From the NCBI GenBank assembly GCA_040880405.1, contig JBBDIM010000092.1:1-29648 (forward strand): a DNA stretch of 29,648 bases, written 5' to 3'. Shown one piece after another: positions 23,793-29,648 of the stretch. Within the stretch, counting starts at the first letter, position 1. Each line of letters starts with the position of its first letter. This DNA comes from JBBDIM01 sp040880405. Its GTDB lineage: Bacteria; Planctomycetota; Planctomycetia; Pirellulales; Pirellulaceae. The notes below the pieces were generated by a model. The model saw nothing but the letters and a program-made list of their open reading frames with translations. It was not told where the DNA came from and ran no database searches. Made by a program: the position numbers and the translations under genes.

Positions 23793-25019
23793 CTATTTCT
23801 CCGGCCCGTATTCTTTCCGCTGTGAAGGCCAGCGCCCTGGGAGTTCCGTGATCAAAAAGTTGCGGAAGGAGAGATCGGTCGTCGGGTCGTGGCCTTGCAG
23901 CATGATGGTGCCGGGCTCGGTGCGGAGGCCGCGGCGGGGGTTGGGATCGGGATCGCGGGGGTCGTTCCACGCGGTGACTTGGTAGCCGTTGACCCAGACC
24001 GAGATGTGGGCCCCGTCGACGAGGATGGTTTTTGTGAACCACTCTTCATCGTCGGCCACCACCTTCCGAGCGACGGTCCGTCGGAAGATCGCGCCGGTCC
24101 CGGCATCGAGCGGGAGGGTTCGGTCTTCCGCTTCGTAGCCGTTGTGGATTTGGCTCTCGTAGCCCATCATCTTGTCGCCTGGGATGCAGCGGAAAAAGAC
24201 GCCGGAGTTGAGGTTCTTGGCGTGGGTCTTGGCCTGAAGCTGGAAGAGGAAGTTGCCGTACGACTCTTCGGTCTCTAACTGACCAGGTCCGTTGATCGCC
24301 CTTAGGTGTCCCTCGTCATCGACAGAGAACTCGCTTTCCATCTCGGGGTACTCTTTCCAGTGGGTTAGGTCTTTGCCGTTAAAGATCGACTGGAGGTTGA
24401 GCGGTTTGAGGTGGACGTTGCGAAAACGAACGAGCCCTTCGTTATGCTGTAAGCCAATAAAACCTTTGCCTAGGTAGTTGGGGTCCTCAAACCGCGTGAC
24501 CTCCTCGCCGTTCAGCTCGACGGTGACAATGTCCCCTTCGGCCAAGATTCGCATCGTGTGCCAGGTGTTGGGAGGGCACTCCGGTGTTGCCTTTTGTCGG
24601 CCGACGATGCTGCCGGTGGGAAAGGAGTTGGTGGGTGGGGCGATGTTGATTTCGTAGCAGTCGTAGGTGGGGCTTTGAGGCTTCGGGGGCGTTCGGATGA
24701 AGATGCCGCTGTTGGTGTTCTCTTCCGCGTAAAACTCCAACCGGAGGTCAAAGTCGGCGAACTGGGCCGTGGTGGCCAGCAGGCCGATCTCTCCCTCGCT
24801 CGCCTCAAGCACGCCATCCTGGATGCTCCAGTTGATTTTGGCCGCCTTGTTCCAGCCGAAGGTGGTCTCACCATCGAACAGGGCGATCCAGCCATCGGCG
24901 ACTTGCTCCTCGGTTAGGCCATGCTTCAGATCAAGCTCCGCGGCTGGGAGTCCCGAAGCGGAGAGGACGACCAGCGCGAAAGTAGAGAACAGTACGCGGA
25001 CCAGCGGGGTGCAAAGCAT
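23793..25019 (-). CDS. Secreted protein with two DUF1080 (3-keto-disaccharide hydrolase-like) domains
   Basis: The product is 408 residues. A signal peptide (LVRVLFSTFALVVLSASG, cleavage near AAE at 26-28) is followed by two jelly-roll domains. The first, about 40-205, contains GWIALFDGETTFGWN, FDLRLEFYAEENTNSGIFIR and YLGKGFIGLQHNEG. The second, about 210-395, contains SIFNGKDLTHWKEYP, NSGVFFRCIPG and PGTIMLQGHDP. DUF1080 proteins are abundant in planctomycetes and some are 3-keto-glycoside hydrolases or lyases acting on oxidised sugars; which domain is active here cannot be said. The ATG at 25019 has AGGAT nine bases upstream. Confidence 0.9.
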   Translation of the reverse strand: MLCTPLVRVLFSTFALVVLSASGLPAAELDLKHGLTEEQVADGWIALFDGETTFGWNKAAKINWSIQDGVLEASEGEIGLLATTAQFADFDLRLEFYAEENTNSGIFIRTPPKPQSPTYDCYEINIAPPTNSFPTGSIVGRQKATPECPPNTWHTMRILAEGDIVTVELNGEEVTRFEDPNYLGKGFIGLQHNEGLVRFRNVHLKPLNLQSIFNGKDLTHWKEYPEMESEFSVDDEGHLRAINGPGQLETEESYGNFLFQLQAKTHAKNLNSGVFFRCIPGDKMMGYESQIHNGYEAEDRTLPLDAGTGAIFRRTVARKVVADDEEWFTKTILVDGAHISVWVNGYQVTAWNDPRDPDPNPRRGLRTEPGTIMLQGHDPTTDLSFRNFLITELPGRWPSQRKEYGPEK

Positions 25020-25123
25020 GGACGGGTATCCTGGGCAAAGAGGTTGCGGATTCTCGGGAGGTATCCTCCGAGTTTACCCAGAAACACGCGCCGGTATTAG
25101 CCCCGGTTCGGTGATACCGGAAG

Positions 25124-25399
25124 CTAGCTCAGCCCGGGGAAGCGATTGCGGAACATCAGCCGTTCCCACCAGTTGGCGGGGCGCAGGCGGGGATCGTTAG
25201 GTCGGATCTCGTGGTTTTTGCCACGTCGGGTCCGCACGACGATCGTGTCGTCCTTCACCTGTTCCACAACCCAGTACTTGTCGACCTCGTAGCTGTAGTA
25301 CTCGCCACGGGGTTCCGGTTCGATGGCATGGGCGCGGGGACCTGGACTGGTCGTGTGTTTCATCTTTCGATAAACAATCGCATCGCCAGGGCGAAACAT
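25124..25399 (-). CDS. Small conserved protein of unknown function
   Basis: The product is 91 residues from the ATG at 25399, with AAGGAG eight bases upstream. A GTG three codons earlier overlaps that site and is rejected. The sequence begins MFRPGDAIVYRKMKHT, has a PGPRA segment, a central KYWVVEQVKDDTIVVRTRRG, and ends NWWERLMFRNRFP. The beta-rich middle resembles a small SH3-like barrel or KOW-type fold. I recall proteins of this shape in planctomycetes but no function. It stands alone, divergent from the CBS gene by about 390 bp. Confidence 0.75.
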   Translation of the reverse strand: MFRPGDAIVYRKMKHTTSPGPRAHAIEPEPRGEYYSYEVDKYWVVEQVKDDTIVVRTRRGKNHEIRPNDPRLRPANWWERLMFRNRFPGLS

Positions 25400-25790
25400 G
25401 CGCTCCACTCCTTGAACCTATTCGAAAGAAGAATTGGAAACCGGTAGACAGTTACCGCCGAACTAGCGGACCCCATAATCTAAGGGGGGACTTCTAAAGA
25501 TAGCACTGGATGCCGGAAAGGTCAATCTCAGGATTTCTCATTTCCATTCTGTGATGCATGTCAAAACCTGTTTTCAGCCAAGGACTTCCGCCTTGGATCG
25601 CGGCGGCCCTGGAGGAACTTATTTCACCCACGGAAACGCTGGCCCCTGCCTGAGGTTACGTGCCCACAGGGATCGACATTATGGGAATTTATTTTCTTTC
25701 AGGTGGCGTGGGGCGATACAATGAACGCTGGCAGACAAAACCGCGCGTCGTCGCCGCTTCGTGTTTTGGACTTCAACAGGAGGTACTCCC
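25400..25790. other. Gene-free divergent interval
   Basis: This interval separates the small conserved gene from the CBS gene. It contains a 6-bp hairpin, CCAAGG-ACTTCCG-CCTTGG (25578-25596), and a -10-like TACAAT at 25717-25722 that could serve the CBS gene, but its -35 box is poor. No RNA gene or repeat is evident. Confidence 0.35.
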
Positions 25791-26285
25791 ATGTCGACAC
25801 TGCCTAAAAACGATGCCATCGTGGTGCGAGACTTCATGGTCTCGAAGCTGATTACCCTCAGTCCGGAAGAGGACGCCTTGGAGGCGATCCGGAAGTTGCT
25901 GAAGAACCGGATCTCCGGAGCGCCGGTCGTCGATACCGACGGGACCTATCTCGGGGTATTCTCCGAAAAGACCTCAATGAAGGCATTAACCGACGCCGCC
26001 TACTCGCAGCTTCCCTCGAACCGAGTGGGCGCGTTCATGAACACCCAGTTGGAACGGACGATCACCGAGGAGACCGACTTGCTGGAATGCATGCAGATCT
26101 TCCTCAACACCCCGTTCCGTCGCCTGCCGGTGTTGAAAGAGGGGAAGCTGATCGGACAGGTCAGCCGCCGCGATGTCTTGTGCGCGGCGATCAAGGTGAT
26201 CGACGCTCAGCAGGGGCACGACGGAAAGTACGTGATGTACTTCAGCGCCTTGTTCGATCAAGAGAACGCTCCGGTGAAAGAATGA
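25791..26285 (+). CDS. CBS-domain pair protein
   Basis: The product is 164 residues from the ATG at 25791, seven bases after AGGAGG; the open frame ten codons longer lacks such a site. It is two tandem CBS domains: the first at about 14-65 (VRDFMVSKLITLSPEED, SGAPVVDTDGTYLGVFSEK), the second at about 80-135 (VGAFMNTQLERTITEE, RRLPVLKEGKLIGQVSRRD). CBS pairs bind adenine nucleotides and act as energy or nucleotide sensors. A stand-alone pair usually regulates a partner protein, which is not evident here. The tail (GKYVMYFSALFDQENAPVKE) is short and polar. Family-1 copy D starts 17 bp after its stop. Confidence 0.92.
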   Translation: MSTLPKNDAIVVRDFMVSKLITLSPEEDALEAIRKLLKNRISGAPVVDTDGTYLGVFSEKTSMKALTDAAYSQLPSNRVGAFMNTQLERTITEETDLLECMQIFLNTPFRRLPVLKEGKLIGQVSRRDVLCAAIKVIDAQQGHDGKYVMYFSALFDQENAPVKE

Positions 26286-26302
26286 TGCGGGTTGTCACGC
26301 TC

Positions 26303-26464
26303 GGGTGCCATGCCCACGCCCTCCAACGTGGGCATGCTTTGGCGTGAAATTCTTCCAATGGCAACACCATCGATGGAACGCTATACGGCGCCCGGGTTTC
26401 TCGCGAGAGACTTGGTCATCTCGCACTTCTCATGCCTACGTTGGAGGGCGTAGGCATGGCACCC
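26303..26464 (+). mobile_element. Family-1 terminal-hairpin element, copy D (162 bp)
   Basis: The terminal hairpins are at 26303-26336 and 26431-26464. The right one reads CATGCCTACG...CGTAGGCATG: two substitutions relative to all other ends, one in each arm, that keep the stem perfect. The 94-bp interior is the shortest of the family. The element lies between two 3' ends, 17 bp after the CBS-gene stop and 23 bp before the stop of the DUF1501 gene. Confidence 0.88.
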
Positions 26465-26487
26465 AGATAGCCGTGCCACCCTAACTT

Positions 26488-27951
26488 CTACACCAAAATA
26501 TCGCGGACCACATGGGCTGGCTCGACTCCGGTAAGGGTTTGGTCCAGGCCTTGGTACTTGAACTTCAAGCGGTTGTGGTCGATCCCGAGTTGGTTCAGGA
26601 TGGTCGCGTTTAGGTCGCGGATGTGGACTGGGTTTTCCAGGATGTTGTAGCTGTAGTGGTCGGTCTTGCCATACTCGATCCCGGGGCGAATGCCGCCACC
26701 CGCCATCCACATCGTAAAGCAACGGCCGTGATGGTCTCGGCCATGGTTGTCTTCACTGAGTGCACCCTGCGAGTAGATGGTGCGGCCAAACTCTCCACCC
26801 CAGACGACCAGCGTCTCGTCCAACATGCCGCGCTGCTTGAGGTCTCTGACCAACGCCGCGGCCGATTGGTCGACCCCTTCGCACTGGGCCCTGAGGAGTT
26901 TCGGCAGATTGCCGTGCTGGTCCCAACCTTCGTGGAAGAGCTGAATGCAGGGGACCCCTTGCTCGGCCAACCGCCGCGCGATCAAACAGTTACGCGCAAA
27001 GGTGCCCGGCTTTTTGGCGTCCTCGCCGTACATCGCAAAGGTTTGTTCGGTCTCCCCAGAGAGGTCCATGATCTCCGGGACCGAGGCCTGCATCCGGAAG
27101 GCCATTTCGTACTGCGCGATCCGCGCCTGGGTCTCCGGGTCGCCAAACTCCTGGAACTCCTCGGCGTTGAGCTGCGCGACTTTGTCGAGCATCCGTCTTC
27201 GCATGGTGCGGTCGACACCGGCTGGGTCATTTAGATAGAGGACCGGGTCAGCCCCCGAGCGAAGGTTCACCCCTTGGTGTTTCGAAGGGAGGAAACCGCT
27301 GCCCCAGAGTCGGCTGTAAAGGGCCTGACGCTGACCGGGGCCGTGGGAAATCATCACCATATAGCTGGGCAGGCTTCGATTGGGGCTGCCCAAGCCATAG
27401 CTGAGCCAGGCACCAAGGCTTGCCTTGCCGGGCTGCTGCGACCCGGTGTTGATGTAGGTAATGGCCGGGTCGTGATTGATCGCCTCGGTGTGGACACTTT
27501 TGATGATCGCGATGTCATCCACAATGCCGGCGGTGTGCGGCAATAGCTCGCTGACCCAGGTTCCATGCTCGCCATGCCGCTCGAACTTGAACATGGGAGC
27601 GACCACCGGAAACGATTTTTGGCCGCTGGTCATGCCGGTGATGCGTTGCCCCATGCGGATCTCCGCCGGGAGTTCCTGACCGTGCAGGTCGCGGACCTCG
27701 GGGTGGTAGTCGAACGTGTCGATATGCGAAGGCCCGCCCGCCATGAACAGATAGATGATCCGTTTGGCCTTCGGCGCGAAATGGGGCAGGGAAGGGAGGC
27801 CCCCGTTGGCATTGGTGGTGGAGGATGAATTGGCGGCCAGACCGGTACCGCCAATCAAGGAAGCGAGCGCCGCGGCACCCAACGGCCGAGCGGCATTGGC
27901 CAGTAGTTGGCGCCGCGTGAGAAGCTGAGCTCGTTGATCGAGTGGGTTCAT
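26488..27951 (-). CDS. DUF1501 Tat-exported protein
   Basis: The product is 487 residues. LTRRQLLANAARPLGAAALA (11-30) is a twin-arginine-type signal. The core has IIYLFMAGGPSHIDTFDYHP, which resembles the metal-binding start of the sulfatase/alkaline phosphatase fold, then VHTEAINHDPAITYINTGSQ and VVWGGEFGRTIYSQG near the end. DUF1501 proteins are among the largest planctomycete families and are normally encoded next to DUF1549/DUF1553 proteins, as here (48 bp apart, same strand). Their activity is not established, although carbohydrate sulfate or phosphate processing has been suggested. Confidence 0.93.
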   Translation of the reverse strand: MNPLDQRAQLLTRRQLLANAARPLGAAALASLIGGTGLAANSSSTTNANGGLPSLPHFAPKAKRIIYLFMAGGPSHIDTFDYHPEVRDLHGQELPAEIRMGQRITGMTSGQKSFPVVAPMFKFERHGEHGTWVSELLPHTAGIVDDIAIIKSVHTEAINHDPAITYINTGSQQPGKASLGAWLSYGLGSPNRSLPSYMVMISHGPGQRQALYSRLWGSGFLPSKHQGVNLRSGADPVLYLNDPAGVDRTMRRRMLDKVAQLNAEEFQEFGDPETQARIAQYEMAFRMQASVPEIMDLSGETEQTFAMYGEDAKKPGTFARNCLIARRLAEQGVPCIQLFHEGWDQHGNLPKLLRAQCEGVDQSAAALVRDLKQRGMLDETLVVWGGEFGRTIYSQGALSEDNHGRDHHGRCFTMWMAGGGIRPGIEYGKTDHYSYNILENPVHIRDLNATILNQLGIDHNRLKFKYQGLDQTLTGVEPAHVVRDILV

Positions 27952-27999
27952 GACAGGTTTTCGGGGTCGGCGGGTGGTCGTAAAAGCGAGGGTCTCGGT

Positions 28000-29648
28000 T
28001 TACCCCCGGGTAATTAGCGCGTCCAAATTCAAAATCATGCTGCACACCACGGTGAGGGCCGCGTGGTGGGCCGCGTCGATCGTTTCGTCACGGGGCGATT
28101 CGCCAATGGCAAGTAGCTGTTTGGCCCGATCGGGCTCCGCCTGAAACACGGCCAGTTCCTCCTCATACGCGGACTTGAGCGCGGCCACCGCGGTCGGCCG
28201 GGGTGTAACCCCGGTTGCTAAGCGATAGGCATAGGTGATTTGACTTTCCAGTGATTGGCCTCCGTCTTGCGTGATCCGCTGGGCCAAAGCCCTGGCCGCT
28301 TCCACAAACTGCGGGTCGTTCAAGGTCACCAAGGCTTGCAGCGGCGTGTTGGTCCGCGACCGCCGCAAGACGCAGGTCTCGCGCGAGGGAGCGTCGAAGA
28401 TCGTCATCGCGGGAGCCGGGGCCGAACGTTTCCAGTAGGTGTACATGCTGCGGCGATAAAGTTTTTCACCCTTGTCTTGCACGAACCGCTCGCCACTGAG
28501 GCTCACTTCGTTCCAGAGTCCCGGGGGCTGGTACGGTTTGACGCTGACGTGGCCGATTTCGTCGACCAATAGCCCGCTCGCCGCCAAGGCGTTGTCGCGG
28601 ATGAATTCCCCTTGCAAACGGAACCGCGCCCCTCGGGCGAGCAGTCGATTCTCAGGATCTTGCTGCCGCAGCTCCGGCGTGATCCGCGAGGTCTGACGGT
28701 AAGTGTGCGACATCACCATTTGCTTGATCAGCCGTTTGACGTCCCAGCCACTTTCAACAAAGTCGACCGCTAAGTAATCGAGCAATTCCGGATGGCTGGG
28801 CCACTCACCCTGGGCCCCAAAGTCCTCGACAGTCGGGACCAACCCCGTGCCGAACAGCATGTACCAGTAGCGATTCACAGTGACGCGAGCCGTGAGTGGA
28901 TGATCGTCGCGGACTAGCCACTGGGCCAACGCGAGGCGATTTGCCGGAGCGTCTTCCGGCAAGGGTGGCAACACTGAGGGTGTGCCTGGTTGGACCGGAC
29001 GTTCTTTATTGGGCGCGTCGTAGCTGCCACGCTCCAAGACGTAAGTCATCCGGGGCGTGTCGACATCTTTCATGACCATCACATCGCTGACAGGCTTTTC
29101 GGCCGCCGCGATTTCGCTTTTGAGCTTGGCGAGCTGTTGGCTCAGCTCTTGGTAGGGTTGGTCGTGGGCGTTCAGGTAATGGTTTTCGAGCGATGCCTTT
29201 TCCTCATCGGTCCAGGCCTCTATGCCCTTGGCCAATAGCGGGCCGATCGGATCGCTGCCGGCGAGGGCCTGGACATCGGTCTCGCTCAGGAGGCGATCGT
29301 ACACACGAACCTCGTCGACCTCACCTTTGAACGGGGAACCGGGGTTGCGACGACCGATGTACAGGGGCTTGTCGGTCCGGATCGTTTCGCTGAGCCGGTC
29401 CTGCTCGATATCCCACTCTTGCTCGACCCCGTCGAAGTAAATCTTGATGCCGGCCGCCTTGCTGCAACCATCGTAGGTCGCAAAGACATGCTGCCACTGG
29501 TCTGGCTTGAGCTGGGTCTTGGTGGTCACCTTCAGGGCGTTGCTGGGCCAGGTGTTGATGATGTGGACCGCGACCTTTCCACCGGCGGTATAGAGGTCGA
29601 ATCCGCGATACGCCTGACCATCGTCCATCCGCGCGATCGGAGCCCCGC
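28000..29648 (-). CDS. LamG/DUF1553 (PSD1) protein, C-terminal part
   Basis: The frame is open to the window edge; the visible 548 residues lack the true N-terminus, and the first ATG at 29628 is internal. The beginning is a LamG/concanavalin-like domain (about 1-125: YRGFDLYTAGGKVAVHII, then FKGEVDEVRVYDRLLSE). A helical linker with coiled-coil character (about 140-175) follows. The DUF1553 domain spans roughly 215-500: LTARVTVNRYWYMLFGTGLV, VEDFGAQGEWPSHPELLDYL, LIKQMVMSHTYRQTS and RSRTNTPLQALVTLNDPQF. The usual planctomycete arrangement has cytochrome-like PSCyt1 and DUF1549 before LamG, presumably beyond the window. It precedes the DUF1501 gene by 48 bp, a standard pairing. Function is unknown; export is expected. 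Confidence 0.92.
   Translation of the reverse strand, partial: GAPIARMDDGQAYRGFDLYTAGGKVAVHIINTWPSNALKVTTKTQLKPDQWQHVFATYDGCSKAAGIKIYFDGVEQEWDIEQDRLSETIRTDKPLYIGRRNPGSPFKGEVDEVRVYDRLLSETDVQALAGSDPIGPLLAKGIEAWTDEEKASLENHYLNAHDQPYQELSQQLAKLKSEIAAAEKPVSDVMVMKDVDTPRMTYVLERGSYDAPNKERPVQPGTPSVLPPLPEDAPANRLALAQWLVRDDHPLTARVTVNRYWYMLFGTGLVPTVEDFGAQGEWPSHPELLDYLAVDFVESGWDVKRLIKQMVMSHTYRQTSRITPELRQQDPENRLLARGARFRLQGEFIRDNALAASGLLVDEIGHVSVKPYQPPGLWNEVSLSGERFVQDKGEKLYRRSMYTYWKRSAPAPAMTIFDAPSRETCVLRRSRTNTPLQALVTLNDPQFVEAARALAQRITQDGGQSLESQITYAYRLATGVTPRPTAVAALKSAYEEELAVFQAEPDRAKQLLAIGESPRDETIDAAHHAALTVVCSMILNLDALITRG

Overview
The window looks like a chromosome segment of a planctomycete, probably order Pirellulales. 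The basis is gene content: a DUF1501 Tat-exported protein next to a LamG/DUF1553 protein, a secreted tandem DUF1080 protein, a small 'MFRPGD' protein of a type I associate with planctomycetes, a complete hopanoid pathway, frequent absence of clear Shine-Dalgarno sequences, and GC-rich coding DNA (by eye about 60%). Intergenic spaces are crowded with palindromic repeats. No tRNA, rRNA, CRISPR array or transposase gene was found.

Layout. 1-411: 3' end of a SNF2-family helicase. 489-2845: an inverted pair of structured repeats brackets two minus-strand genes of visibly lower GC, a single-HKD phospholipase D-like protein and a zinc-ribbon membrane protein; a perfect 24-bp palindrome sits just before the ribosome binding site of the former. 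3090-6385: shc-hpnH operon (squalene-hopene cyclase and the radical SAM adenosylhopane enzyme). 6836-9136: large GT-C-like membrane protein, divergent from a DapA/NanA-family aldolase (9270-10292), then a secreted Gln/Tyr/Val/Pro-rich protein (10370-11299), an NhaC antiporter with a soluble histidine kinase upstream (11744-14117), and an unusual HTH-plus-receiver regulator (14535-15113). 15958-17865: mnmG. 18137-19006: nucleoside phosphorylase-like protein, likely HpnG. 19224-22661: hpnC-hpnD-hpnE operon with overlapping genes, divergent from ispH (22707-23642). 23793-29648: DUF1080 protein, small conserved protein, CBS-domain protein, DUF1501 protein and the C-terminal part of a LamG/DUF1553 protein.

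How the genes work together. IspH makes the C5 isoprenoid precursors; HpnC, HpnD and HpnE turn farnesyl diphosphate into squalene by the presqualene diphosphate/hydroxysqualene route; Shc cyclises squalene to hopene; HpnH adds adenosine; and the HpnG-like phosphorylase would release adenine to give ribosylhopane. Precursor supply, squalene synthesis, cyclisation and side-chain building therefore all lie within about 20 kb, but in three blocks separated by unrelated genes.

The most distinctive unexplained signal is the repeat content. There are at least four families: (1) a 160-280 bp element with about 34-bp terminal inverted repeats, each terminus itself a hairpin (three whole copies and one fragment); (2) an 83-89 bp palindrome with 27-30 bp perfect arms around a GGGGTCAGGACTC core (three copies); (3) nested GGGGATRAGKTCAATTAC repeats upstream of shc; (4) the inverted pair around the low-GC block. 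In families 1, 2 and 4 the copies differ by paired, compensatory changes that keep the hairpins intact, and many copies lie just downstream of stop codons.
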